Source: UBA4615 sp046046245 (GTDB lineage: Bacteria; Pseudomonadota; Gammaproteobacteria; Burkholderiales; Burkholderiaceae_E). Taken from it: a DNA stretch of 64,000 bases. Under the pieces are notes generated by a model. That model saw nothing but the letters and a program-made list of their open reading frames with translations. It had not been told where the DNA came from and searched no databases. The translations under genes and the position numbers were made by a program. This document shows, in pieces, positions 47,052-55,325 of this stretch; positions within the stretch are counted from its first letter, which is position 1, and each line of letters begins with the position of its first letter. The DNA is taken from the NCBI GenBank assembly GCA_046046245.1, contig JBJOKE010000080.1:1-64000 (forward strand), read 5' to 3'.

Positions 47052-48050
47052 TCAGTCCACCTGGGCGCCCGACTGCTTCACCACCTTCGCCCAGCGCTCG
47101 AGGTCCTCGCGCAGGATCATCGCGAAGCGCTCGGGCGAGGTGACCATCGGCTCGGCGCCGCTGCCGGCGAACCGCTCGCGGACCTCCGGCGTGCCCAGCA
47201 GCGCGCCCACGTCGGCGCTGATCCGCTGCACCGTCGCGGCCGGCGTGCCGGCCGGTGCCAGCAGTCCGAACCACGGGTTCACGTCGAAGCCGCGCAGGCC
47301 CTGCTCGGCCAGCGTCGGCACGTCGGGGAACGCGGCCGAGCGCGCCGCGCTGGTCACCGCGAGCGCCTTCAGCTGGCCGCGCTGGACGAAGCCGGCGACG
47401 CTCGGCAGGCTGGTGAAGACCGCCTGGATCTGGCCGCCGATCAGGTCGGTGATCGCAGGTGCCGCGCCCTTGTACGGCACGTGCAGCAGCTGCACGCCCG
47501 CCGCGTTCGCGAACATCACGCCGAGCAGGTGGTTGACCGAGCCGTTGCCGGCCGAGCCGTAGCCCACCGCGTTCGGCTTCGCGCGCGCCGCCGCGACCAG
47601 CTGCTCGACCGTGCCGATGCCGGACTGCGGGTTGACGACCAGCGCGAAGGGTACGGTGGCGAGCGAGGCGACCGCGACCAGCTCGCGCGGCTCCCAGCCC
47701 GGCTTCGAATAGAGCGCGGGATTGATCGAGTTGGTGCCGGCGTAGCCCATCAGCAGCACGTGGCCGTCGGCGGGCGCCTTCGCGACCTCGGCGGTGCCGA
47801 CGTTGCCGCCGGCGCCGGGGCGGTTCTCGACGACGACGCCCTGCCCCCAGCGCTCGGCGAGCCGGGCGGCCATCACGCGCGCGAGCGCGTCCGACGCACC
47901 GCCGGGGGCCTGCGGGACCACGATCCTGACGGGGCGCGACGGAAAGCCCGCGGCCGCCTGCTGGGCGGACGCGGCACGGTGCAGCGGGGCCGCGGCGAGC
48001 GCGGCGAGGCCGGCGACGAGGTGGCGGCGACGAGCGGCGGATCGGGTCAT
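47052..48050 (-). CDS. Bug-family tripartite tricarboxylate transporter receptor protein
   Basis: A 332-residue periplasmic solute-binding protein of the Bug/TctC family, which is greatly expanded in Burkholderiales. The signal peptide includes RRRHLVAGLAALAAAPLHRAASAQ. Family features are YPSRPVRIVVP-like FPSRPVRIVVPQAPGGASD, VVENRPGAGGNVGTAEVAKA, LLHVPYKGAAPAITDLIGGQ and LAEQGLRGFDVNPWFGLLAP. No TctA/TctB membrane genes are adjacent, as is usual for orphan Bug proteins. The ATG overlaps the stop of the dioxygenase gene (ATGA), so the ligand may be the dioxygenase substrate. Confidence 0.93.
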   Translation of the reverse strand: MTRSAARRRHLVAGLAALAAAPLHRAASAQQAAAGFPSRPVRIVVPQAPGGASDALARVMAARLAERWGQGVVVENRPGAGGNVGTAEVAKAPADGHVLLMGYAGTNSINPALYSKPGWEPRELVAVASLATVPFALVVNPQSGIGTVEQLVAAARAKPNAVGYGSAGNGSVNHLLGVMFANAAGVQLLHVPYKGAAPAITDLIGGQIQAVFTSLPSVAGFVQRGQLKALAVTSAARSAAFPDVPTLAEQGLRGFDVNPWFGLLAPAGTPAATVQRISADVGALLGTPEVRERFAGSGAEPMVTSPERFAMILREDLERWAKVVKQSGAQVD

Positions 48051-48883
48051 CGGGGTACGTCTCCGGCGAGCGTGATCCGGTGCATCACGCGGCGGTGGCC
48101 GTGGTAGTCGTTGATCGGGTTGTGGAGCGCGCAGCGGTTGTCCCACAGCGCGAGCGAACCGGGCTCCCAGCGGAAGCGACAGGTGTGCTCGGCGCGACGC
48201 TGGTGGTCGAAGAGGTACTGCAGCAGCGGCGCGCTCTCGGCCTCGGTCCAGCCCTCGAAGCGCGTGGTGTGCGCGACGTTCACGTAGAGCGCGGTACGGC
48301 CGGTCTCCGGGTGCGTGCGCGCGACCGGGTGCAGCGCCTCGAAGGCCTTCGGCGCGTCGTCGCGGCCGTCGCTTCGGATCCGGTCCTCGCGGGTCCTGGA
48401 CACGTCGGCCTTGGCCGAGCTCGCGACCGCGCGCAGCGGCCGCAGCGTCGCCTTCAGCCCGTCGGACAGCGCGTCCCAGGCGGCGTACAGGCTCGCGAAC
48501 TCGGTGTCGCCGCCATAGGGCGGCAGCTCGCGCGCGAGCAGCAGCGTGCCCGACGGCGGGCGCTCGAGGTACGAGGTGTCGGTGTGCCAGATGCCGCCGA
48601 AGTTCGTCCGCTCGTGCTCGAGCTTCTTCACCTCGATGATCTCGGGCCAGCCGGGCAGGCCCTTGACGAACGGATACTCGACGGGCGTGCCCATCGCGCG
48701 GGCGAAGGCCATGAACCGCTCGGCGTCGAGCGACTGCCCGCGCAGGAACACCACCTGGTGCTCCAGCCAGGCGGCGCGGATCGCCGCCACCGTCGCCGCG
48801 TCGAGCGCTCGGGCGAGGTCCACCCCCCGGATCTCCGCGCCCAGCGCGCCCGCGATGCGGTGCGCCTCGATGTTGATCGCCAC
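48047..48883 (-). CDS. TauD/TfdA-family 2-oxoglutarate dioxygenase
   Basis: A 278-residue Fe(II)/2-oxoglutarate-dependent dioxygenase. The iron ligands are in WHTDTSYLE (HxD) and the distal His in HRRVMHRITL. The 2-oxoglutarate Arg lies shortly after, and ALWDNRCALHNPINDY is a typical C-terminal stretch. Family members hydroxylate taurine, 2,4-D, alkyl sulfates or related acids. A GAGGGGGA ribosome-binding site before the GTG decides the start. It is co-transcribed with the Bug protein, suggesting import and oxidation of one acidic compound. The substrate is unknown. Confidence 0.9.
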   Translation of the reverse strand: MAINIEAHRIAGALGAEIRGVDLARALDAATVAAIRAAWLEHQVVFLRGQSLDAERFMAFARAMGTPVEYPFVKGLPGWPEIIEVKKLEHERTNFGGIWHTDTSYLERPPSGTLLLARELPPYGGDTEFASLYAAWDALSDGLKATLRPLRAVASSAKADVSRTREDRIRSDGRDDAPKAFEALHPVARTHPETGRTALYVNVAHTTRFEGWTEAESAPLLQYLFDHQRRAEHTCRFRWEPGSLALWDNRCALHNPINDYHGHRRVMHRITLAGDVPR

Positions 48884-48973
48884 TGCGTCCCCCTCCGTGC
48901 CGGTGCCCCGGGCGCCGTCGTCCTGCCGCGCCGGCCGAGCGGCCGCGGGAGGCGGATCATAAACCGCCGGGAG

Positions 48974-48979
48974 TAGAAT
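48974..48979 (+). promoter_or_regulatory. Candidate -10 element of fumA
   Basis: TAGAAT lies 28 bases before the fumA start codon at 49008. The -35 region is weak. Confidence 0.5.
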
Positions 48980-49007
48980 CGCGGCCGCCGAGCCGCAACC
49001 GACCGGA

Positions 49008-50540
49008 ATGCCCGCCATGACCACGATCAAGCAAGACGACCTCGTCGAGTCCGTCGCCGCCGCACTGCAGTTCATCTCGTACTACCACCCGGTGGACTAC
49101 ATCCGCCACCTCGCGCGGGCCTACGAGCGCGAGCAGAGTCCGGCCGCGAAGGACGCGATCGCGCAGATCCTGACGAACTCGCGGATGTGCGCCGAGGGCA
49201 AGCGGCCGCTGTGCCAGGACACCGGCATCGTCAACGTCTTCCTGAAGATCGGCATGGACGTCCGCTGGTCGGGCTTCACCGGCTCGATCGAGGACGCGGT
49301 CAACGAGGGCGTGCGCCGCGGCTACAACGACCCGGACAACCGGCTGCGCGCATCGGTCGTCGCCGACCCGCACTTCGAGCGCAGGAACACGAAGGACAAC
49401 ACGCCGGCCGTGGTCCACATGACCGTGGTGCCGGGGAACACGGTCGAGGTGACGGTGGCCGCCAAGGGCGGCGGCTCGGAGAACAAGAGCAAGTTCGTGA
49501 TGCTCAACCCGTCCGACTCGATCGTCGACTGGGTGATGAAGACGGTGCCGACGATGGGCGCCGGCTGGTGCCCGCCGGGCATGCTCGGCATCGGCATCGG
49601 CGGCACGGCCGAGAAGGCGATGCTGATGGCCAAGGAATCGCTGATGGATCCGATCGACATGTCGGACCTGCTGGCCCGCGGCCCGTCGAACAAGCTCGAG
49701 GCGATGCGCATCGAACTGTACGAGAAGGTCAACGCGCTCGGCATCGGCGCCCAGGGCCTGGGTGGCCTGACCACCGTGCTCGACGTCAAGATCGCGATGG
49801 CGCCGACGCACGCGGCCTCGAAGCCGGTCGCGATGATCCCGAACTGCGCGGCGACCCGCCATGCGCACGTCGTGCTCGACGGCAGCGGCCCGGCCTACTG
49901 CGAGCCGCCATCGCTCGACGAATGGCCGAAGGTGAACTGGGTGCCTGACACCGAGAAGTCGAAGCGCGTGAACCTCGACGCGCTGACGGCGGAGGAGGTC
50001 GCGTCGTGGACGCCGGGTCAGACGCTGCTGCTGTCCGGGAAGATGCTCACCGGCCGCGACGCCGCGCACCAGCGGATCGTCGACATGCTCGCCAGGGGCG
50101 AACCGCTGCCGGTCGACTTCCGCAACCGCGTCATCTACTACGTCGGTCCGGTCGACCCGGTCCGCGACGAGGCGGTCGGCCCGGCGGGCCCCACCACCGC
50201 CACGCGGATGGACAAGTTCACCGAGACGATGCTCGCCCAGACCGGCCTGCTCGCGATGATCGGCAAGGCCGAGCGCGGGCCGGTCGCGATCGAGGCGATC
50301 CGCAAGCACAGGCGCGCCTACCTGATGGCGGTCGGCGGCGCGGCCTACCTCGTGTCGAAGGCGATCAGGAGCGCGAAGGTGCTCGGCTTCGCCGACCTCG
50401 GCATGGAGGCGATCTACGAGTTCGAGGTCGTCGACATGCCGGTGACGGTCGCGGTGGACGCGGAAGGCACCTCGGTCCACCAGACCGGGCCGAAGGCATG
50501 GCAGGCGAAGATCGGCAAGATCCCCGTCTCGGTCGCCTGA
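49008..50540 (+). CDS. fumA: Fumarate hydratase, class I (iron-sulfur)
   Basis: A 510-residue cytoplasmic class I fumarase, interconverting fumarate and malate in the TCA cycle. Three Cys expected to bind the catalytic [4Fe-4S] cluster are in GKRPLCQDTG, IPNCAATRHAH and GPAYCEPP. GAGWCPPGMLGIGIGGTAEKA is another conserved stretch. The C-terminal beta-type domain holds LLSGKMLTGRDAAHQRI and GPTTATRMDKF, the dicarboxylate-binding part. An ATG at 49017 (MTTIKQ) is the other possible start. Oxygen-labile fumarases are usually favoured under low oxygen, which is family knowledge only. Confidence 0.95.
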   Translation: MPAMTTIKQDDLVESVAAALQFISYYHPVDYIRHLARAYEREQSPAAKDAIAQILTNSRMCAEGKRPLCQDTGIVNVFLKIGMDVRWSGFTGSIEDAVNEGVRRGYNDPDNRLRASVVADPHFERRNTKDNTPAVVHMTVVPGNTVEVTVAAKGGGSENKSKFVMLNPSDSIVDWVMKTVPTMGAGWCPPGMLGIGIGGTAEKAMLMAKESLMDPIDMSDLLARGPSNKLEAMRIELYEKVNALGIGAQGLGGLTTVLDVKIAMAPTHAASKPVAMIPNCAATRHAHVVLDGSGPAYCEPPSLDEWPKVNWVPDTEKSKRVNLDALTAEEVASWTPGQTLLLSGKMLTGRDAAHQRIVDMLARGEPLPVDFRNRVIYYVGPVDPVRDEAVGPAGPTTATRMDKFTETMLAQTGLLAMIGKAERGPVAIEAIRKHRRAYLMAVGGAAYLVSKAIRSAKVLGFADLGMEAIYEFEVVDMPVTVAVDAEGTSVHQTGPKAWQAKIGKIPVSVA

Positions 50541-50586
50541 GCTGCGCGAACGCGGCACGCCCCCGGATGCCTCGCGGGTCGCGGCG

Positions 50587-51303
50587 ATGAGCGACGCGTT
50601 GCGTCCGGGCGGCGTCGGCCTCCTCGCGGACCGGCCCGCCGGCTGCCCGGAACGCGCCGCGCTGTGGGCGCTGGTGACGGTCGCGCTCGTGGTCTCCTTC
50701 GCGCGGACCGCCGACCGCGCCACCTGGTTCATGGAGACGGTGCCCGCGATGATCGGCCTCGCGCTGATGATCGCCACGCGTCGCACGTTCCCGCTGACGC
50801 GGCTGCTCTACTGGCTGATCGCGGTCCATGCGCTCGTGCTGATCCTGGGCGGCACCTACACCTACGCGAAGGTGCCGCTGGGCGAATGGGCGAAGGACTG
50901 GTTCGGCTTCGAGCGAAACCACTACGACCGGATCGGTCACTTCATGCAGGGCTTCGAGCCGGCGATCCTGGTCCGCGAGCTGCTGGTGCGGCGCTCGCCG
51001 CTCGCGGGCAGCCGCTGGCTCGCGCCGCTCGCCTTCTGCGCGTGCCTCGCGTTCTCGGCGTTCTACGAGCTCGTCGAGTGGTGGGTCGCGCTCGCGATCG
51101 GGCAGGATGCCGACGCCTTCCTCGGCACCCAGGGCGACCCCTGGGACACGCAGTCGGACATGGCCATGGCCGCGATCGGTTCGATCGCGGCGCTGTCCCT
51201 GCTGGCGCGTCTGCACGACCGTCAGCTGCGGGGCGTCGACCCGATCGGCAGGCCGCCCGCGACCGGCGCGGTCGACCCGCTCCGGCGATCGTCACGGATG
51301 TGA
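50587..51303 (+). CDS. DUF2238 (YjdF-type) membrane protein
   Basis: A 238-residue inner-membrane protein with about six helices. The DUF2238 hallmarks are LILGGTYTYAKVPLG, FGFERNHYDRIGHFMQGFEPAIL, SAFYELVEWWVALAIGQDADAFLGTQGDPWDTQSDM, which is rich in conserved His, Asp and Glu near the membrane face. The family function is unknown. It follows fumA by 46 bases on the same strand and may share its transcript. A strong intrinsic terminator lies 190 bases after its stop. Confidence 0.92.
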   Translation: MSDALRPGGVGLLADRPAGCPERAALWALVTVALVVSFARTADRATWFMETVPAMIGLALMIATRRTFPLTRLLYWLIAVHALVLILGGTYTYAKVPLGEWAKDWFGFERNHYDRIGHFMQGFEPAILVRELLVRRSPLAGSRWLAPLAFCACLAFSAFYELVEWWVALAIGQDADAFLGTQGDPWDTQSDMAMAAIGSIAALSLLARLHDRQLRGVDPIGRPPATGAVDPLRRSSRM

Positions 51304-51424
51304 CGAAGGTCCGATCGGAAAACCTGACATCCGCGGCTGTCCGGCGGGCGCGCGGCGCGCGGCCCGCGGGCCAAGCGCCTGATCCTCAAGGAGTTCTCGC
51401 CCGCTGGCACGCCGGCTGCATGGG

Positions 51425-51456
51425 GTCCGTCCGCCGCGCTCGCGCGCGGCACGGAC
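51425..51456 (+). other. GC-rich hairpin upstream of the terminator
   Basis: GTCCGT at 51425 pairs with ACGGAC ending at 51456, with further pairing inside. Together with the terminator at 51493 this gives two stacked stem-loops in a 237-bp gap that has no gene, a layout compatible with a small RNA or a structured mRNA 3' end. Confidence 0.35.
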
Positions 51457-51492
51457 TTCGCGCTCGGGATGTCGCCAATGGGCGTCCCGTTC

Positions 51493-51526
51493 AGAGGAAC
51501 GCCCTACGGCGTTCCTCTTTTTCTTT
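51493..51526 (+). terminator. Strong intrinsic terminator
   Basis: AGAGGAACGCC at 51493-51503 pairs perfectly with GGCGTTCCTCT at 51508-51518 around the loop CTAC, followed by TTTTCTTT. It is the clearest rho-independent terminator in the window and stops plus-strand transcription from the fumA/DUF2238 side or from a small RNA. Confidence 0.92.
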
Positions 51527-51540
51527 CCGGGCCCGCCGCG

Positions 51541-51945
51541 TCAACCGAGCGCGGCGATCCCGGCGCGGGCGATCTGCGCGTCCTCGCTGGACTTGACGCC
51601 GGAGACGCCCACCGCGCCGACGACCTGGCCGCCGACCACGATCGGCACGCCGCCCTCGAGCATGCCGGCGAGCACCGGCGCCGACAGGAACGACACGCGC
51701 CCGTCGTTGATCATCTTCTCGTAGACGCCGCTGTCGCGGCGGCCGAGCGCCGCGCAGCGCGCCTTCTCGGGCGCGATGTAGGCCGAGATCGGCGCCACGC
51801 CGTCGAGGCGCTTCAGACCGAGCAGGTGCCCACCGTCGTCGCAGACGGCGATCGTCACCGCCCACTGATGGGCGCGGGCCTCGGCCTCGGCGGCCGCGAT
51901 CATGCGGGCGACGTCGTCGGCGTCGAGCACGGGTTTCGAGAGCAT
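51541..51945 (-). CDS. GlcG/HbpS-type heme-degrading or cofactor-binding protein
   Basis: A 134-residue protein of the GlcG/HbpS (DUF336) family. Characteristic are VTIAVCDDGGHLLGLKRLDGVAPISAYIAPEKARCAA, GGVPIVVGGQVVGAVGVSGVKSSEDAQIARAGI. Members bind heme or cobalamin or occur with glycolate and diol enzymes, and the family name does not fix a function. No signal peptide is present, so it is probably cytoplasmic. It is downstream of the MFS gene on the minus strand, with 33 bases between. Confidence 0.9.
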   Translation of the reverse strand: MLSKPVLDADDVARMIAAAEAEARAHQWAVTIAVCDDGGHLLGLKRLDGVAPISAYIAPEKARCAALGRRDSGVYEKMINDGRVSFLSAPVLAGMLEGGVPIVVGGQVVGAVGVSGVKSSEDAQIARAGIAALG

Positions 51946-51978
51946 GCGAGGGGTCCTTTCGTTCGGAGGGGGAAGGGG

Positions 51979-53298
51979 TCAGCGGCCCGGCGCGGCCGCC
52001 CCGCCGCGGGCGGCCGCGAAGCCGCGCTCGACGTCGAGGCCGCGCAGCAGCAGCAGGCCGATCACGAAGAAGCTGCCGGTGGAGAGGATCGCCAGCCGAT
52101 GGTTGCCGGCGGTCAGCCAGGTCACCAGGCCGTAGACCAGCGGACCGACGACCGCCGACAGGCGGGTCGCCAGCGCCCACAGGCCGTAGAACTCGGCGAG
52201 CTGCGCCGGCGGCGCGAGGTAGCCGACCATCGCGCGGCCGCAGGACTGGCTCGAGCCCATGCACAGTCCGGCGATCGCGGCGGCGACCCAGAACATCGCG
52301 ACGCTGCGCGTGAACCCGGCGATCGCCACCATCACGATCCAGCCGACGAGCGTCCAGGCGAGCGCCGGCTTGTGGCCGAGCCGGTCCTGCGCGTAGCCGA
52401 AGGCGAAGGCGCCGGCCGCGGCCGCGATGTTGACGAGGAACACCAGCATCATCGTCTGCTGCTGCGCGAAGCCCATGGCCTCCTCGGCGTACACCGCGGC
52501 CAGCGCGATCACCACCGAGATCCCGGCCTGGTAGGCCGCGCCGCAGAGCATCAGCTGCCAGAAGTCGCGGTACCGCCGAGCCGCGTGGACCGTACCCAGT
52601 ACCTGCCGGACGGCCGCGCCGACCCCGCCGGGCGCGCCCTGCGCGCGGGGCTGCGGAACGGCGCGCTCGCGCAGCACGAGGAAGGCCGGCAGCGCGGCGA
52701 GCGCGAAGACCGCAGCCACGATCAGCATCGTCGGCGGCACGAACCGATCGGCCGACTCGCCGCGTGCCTGCGCCGACAGGACCCAGGCGAGCGACAGGCC
52801 GAGCGCCAGCATCCCGCCGAAGTAGCCGAAGCTCCAGCCCCAGCCCGAGACCTTGCCGAGCGTCTCGGGCCGCGCGAGCTCGGGCAGGAAGGCGCCGGCG
52901 AGCGCCTCGCCGACCGAGAAGAACCAGTTCGACACCGCGACGGCGACCATCGCGAACGCCACGTCGCCCCGGCCCACCCAGGCGAGCGCCGCGGTGGACA
53001 CGATGCAGCCGAGGGTGGCCGCGAGCATCAGCGGCTTCTTCGCGGCGTGCTGGTCGGCCCAGGCGCCGATCGCCGGCATCGTCAGGGTGACCGCGATGTT
53101 CGAGGCCGCGAGCGCCAGCGTCCAGGCGAGCGTCGCCCAGTCGGCCCGCTGCGCGACCACGCCGACGAAGTAGGCGTTGAAGACCGCGGTCAGCACCACG
53201 GTCGTGTAGCCCGAATTGGCGAAGTCGTACATCGCCCAGGCACCGACCTCGCGGGGCGGGACGCCGGGATTCAGCGCCGATCGGTCGAACAGGGCCAT
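51979..53298 (-). CDS. MFS transporter, Atg22/UMF1-like
   Basis: A 439-residue major facilitator with twelve helices. The opening GAWAMYDFANSGYTTVVLTAVFNAYF, with Tyr-Asp-Phe-Ala-Asn, is the signature of the Atg22/UMF1 branch. MLALGLSLAWVL and the C-half FGYAQDRLGHKPALAW continue the pattern. Yeast Atg22 exports amino acids from the vacuole, and bacterial substrates are unknown. The ATG at 53298 is preferred, although a GTG at 53307 would add three residues. It is upstream of the GlcG-type gene. Confidence 0.9.
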   Translation of the reverse strand: MALFDRSALNPGVPPREVGAWAMYDFANSGYTTVVLTAVFNAYFVGVVAQRADWATLAWTLALAASNIAVTLTMPAIGAWADQHAAKKPLMLAATLGCIVSTAALAWVGRGDVAFAMVAVAVSNWFFSVGEALAGAFLPELARPETLGKVSGWGWSFGYFGGMLALGLSLAWVLSAQARGESADRFVPPTMLIVAAVFALAALPAFLVLRERAVPQPRAQGAPGGVGAAVRQVLGTVHAARRYRDFWQLMLCGAAYQAGISVVIALAAVYAEEAMGFAQQQTMMLVFLVNIAAAAGAFAFGYAQDRLGHKPALAWTLVGWIVMVAIAGFTRSVAMFWVAAAIAGLCMGSSQSCGRAMVGYLAPPAQLAEFYGLWALATRLSAVVGPLVYGLVTWLTAGNHRLAILSTGSFFVIGLLLLRGLDVERGFAAARGGAAAPGR

Positions 53299-53383
53299 GG
53301 GGCTCACCAGCAGGGACGGACGGGACGGCGGGCGTGAGTGTACGTCCTCCGTGCCGGCCGGCCGGCACGTCCCCGCGGCGCGC

Positions 53384-54142
53384 TCAGCAGCCTGGCCGGG
53401 GCGCCACGGACGGCCGCGCGAGCGACTGCCAGCCGAGGCCGAGCAGCTCGCGGATCGACAGCGCGACGACCGCGGCGGCCTCGGCCGACGGCAGCAGCGC
53501 GACCGAGGGCGGCCCGTAGCGGCGACCGGCCAGCGGATCGGTCGGCACCGGGATCGCGTCGATGCCGGCCGCCTCGAACGCGGCCCGGGCACGCGACATG
53601 TGGAAGGCGTGGGTCACCAGCAGCACGCGGCCGATGCCCGCGGCGCGCAGGATCGCGGCCGAGCAGGCCGCGTTCTCCGCCGTGTCGCGCGACGCCTCCT
53701 CGGTCCAGCGCACCGGCACGCCGAGATCGCGTTCGAGCAGCACCCTCATCAGCCCCGCCTCGCTGTCGCGCCCGCCGACCGGCTGGCCACCGCTGGCCAG
53801 CACCGGCAGGCCCGTCAGCCGGGCGACCCGCGCCGCGGCGACCGCCCGCTGCACCGTCGCCGCCGACGGCCGATCGGGCCAGGGCCCGTCGGCATCGGCC
53901 GGCAGCAGGCCACCGCCCAGCACCACGATCGCCCGCGGCGGCGACGGACCGTCGCGCCCGGCCCGCCAGGCCTCCTCGTCGAACGGACGCGGCGCGCCCT
54001 CGAGCGCGCGGACCAGACGCTCGGCGCCCCAGGGCGTGGACAGCGCCCAGGCCCCGGCCAGCGCGGCGACCAGCAGCGCGCCGCCCGCCCGCGGCCGACG
54101 CCGCGCGAGCCACGCCGCGCCCAGGGCCGCCAGCAGCGGCAT
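53384..54142 (-). CDS. YdcF/ElyC-type DUF218 membrane protein
   Basis: A protein of about 252 residues with two N-terminal membrane helices (MPLLAALGAAWLARRR, then AGGALLVAALAGAWALS) and a periplasmic DUF218 domain. Signatures are IVVLGGGLL, PVLASGGQPVGGRDSEAGLMRVLL, ASRDTAENAACSAAIL and VLLVTHAFHMSRARAAFEAAGI. ElyC in this family affects envelope lipid-carrier metabolism, while others have no function. The start is uncertain. ATG 54142 is the first usable one, but the preceding FRQLLHPLIGPPA looks like family sequence, so a CTG start at 54196 is possible. Confidence 0.8.
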   Translation of the reverse strand: MPLLAALGAAWLARRRPRAGGALLVAALAGAWALSTPWGAERLVRALEGAPRPFDEEAWRAGRDGPSPPRAIVVLGGGLLPADADGPWPDRPSAATVQRAVAAARVARLTGLPVLASGGQPVGGRDSEAGLMRVLLERDLGVPVRWTEEASRDTAENAACSAAILRAAGIGRVLLVTHAFHMSRARAAFEAAGIDAIPVPTDPLAGRRYGPPSVALLPSAEAAAVVALSIRELLGLGWQSLARPSVAPRPGC

Positions 54143-54269
54143 CGCCGGCGGCCCGATCAGCGGATGCAGCAGCTGCCTGAACTCGAACGGATCCAGCGGA
54201 CGCTCCGGGACGCCGACGGGCCGCCGGCGCCGCGCAGTGTACGCGTCGCCCGGGCCGTGGCCGGGCGCA

Positions 54270-54275
54270 TAGAAT
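54270..54275 (+). promoter_or_regulatory. Candidate -10 element of srkA (possible leaderless mRNA)
   Basis: TAGAAT ends only six bases before the srkA ATG at 54282. If this is the -10 box, transcription would begin at or next to the start codon, so the mRNA would be leaderless. Confidence 0.4.
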
Positions 54276-54281
54276 GGGCCG

Positions 54282-55274
54282 ATGACCGAGCCTTCCGACG
54301 TCCACCCGTTCGCGCTGCTCGAGCCGGGCCGCATCCTCGACGCGCTGGAGGCCGCGGGTTGGCGCGGCGACGGCCGACTGCTCGGGCTCAACAGCTACGA
54401 GAACCGGGTCTACCAGGTCTGGCTCGAGGACGGCGGCAGCGTCGTCGCGAAGTTCTACCGTCCGGCGCGCTGGACCGACGCGCAGATCCTCGAGGAGCAC
54501 CGGTTCACCGCCGAATTGGCAGCCCGCGAGATCCCGGTGGTGGCGCCGCTCGAGGCCGCGGGGACGACCCTCTTCTCGCACCAGGGCTACCGCTTCGCGG
54601 TCTACCCGCGCCGCGGCGGGCGCGCGCCCGAGCTCGACGACCCCGACACCCTCGCCTGGCTCGGCCGCTTCATCGGCCGGATCCATGCGGTCGGTTCGAC
54701 CGAACCGTTCCGGGAACGGCCTTCGATCGACGTCGACGCGTTCGGTCGCGAGCCGCGCGACTGGCTGGTGGCGCACGACGCCGTCCCGGTCACGCTGCGG
54801 CCGGCCTGGCGCACGGTCGTCGACCGCTGCATCGACGCGGTCGCGGCCGCCTTCGACCGGGTCGGGCCGCTGCGGACGCTGCGGCTGCACGGCGACTGCC
54901 ACGCGGGCAACGTGCTGTGGACCGACGACGGACCGCACTTCGTCGACTTCGACGACGCCCGCAACGGACCGGCGATCCAGGACCTGTGGATGCTGCTGTC
55001 CGGCGATGCGGACGAGATGCGCCGACAGCTCGTCGACGTGCTCGACGGCTACCGCGACTTCATGGACTTCGACCGGCGCGAGCTGCAGCTGATCGAGCCG
55101 CTCAGGACGCTTCGGCTCATCCACTACAGCGCCTGGCTCGCGCGCCGCTGGACCGACCCGGCCTTCCCCGCGGCGTTCCCGTGGTTCGGCACCGAGCGGT
55201 ACTGGCAGGACCGCATCCTGGAGCTGCGCGAGCAGCTCGGCGCGATGTCGGAGCCGGCGATCGAGGTGCCTTGA
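54282..55274 (+). CDS. srkA: Stress response serine/threonine kinase SrkA (YihE)
   Basis: A 330-residue choline/homoserine-kinase-fold protein kinase. E. coli SrkA phosphorylates proteins and counters programmed death after envelope or redox stress. Motifs are GLNSYENRVYQVWLED, VVAKFYRPARWTDAQILEEHRF, the catalytic loop LRLHGDCHAGNVLW and metal-binding FVDFDDARNGPAIQDLWMLL. WFGTERYWQDRILELREQL near the end is a family marker. It is cytoplasmic. The gene is divergent from the ydcF-type gene and converges with prpE. Confidence 0.94.
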   Translation: MTEPSDVHPFALLEPGRILDALEAAGWRGDGRLLGLNSYENRVYQVWLEDGGSVVAKFYRPARWTDAQILEEHRFTAELAAREIPVVAPLEAAGTTLFSHQGYRFAVYPRRGGRAPELDDPDTLAWLGRFIGRIHAVGSTEPFRERPSIDVDAFGREPRDWLVAHDAVPVTLRPAWRTVVDRCIDAVAAAFDRVGPLRTLRLHGDCHAGNVLWTDDGPHFVDFDDARNGPAIQDLWMLLSGDADEMRRQLVDVLDGYRDFMDFDRRELQLIEPLRTLRLIHYSAWLARRWTDPAFPAAFPWFGTERYWQDRILELREQLGAMSEPAIEVP

Positions 55275-55289
55275 ACGACGCGCGGGCGC

Positions 55290-55310
55290 GAGCGGCCCCG
55301 AGGCCGGCTC
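55290..55310. terminator. Hairpin between convergent srkA and prpE
   Basis: GAGCGGCC (55290-55297) pairs with GGCCGGCTC (55302-55310) around CCGA with one bulged G. It sits in the 51-bp convergent gap. No T run is seen on either side, so it is only a candidate bidirectional terminator. Confidence 0.3.
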
Positions 55311-55325
55311 GCCGCCCGTCCCGGA

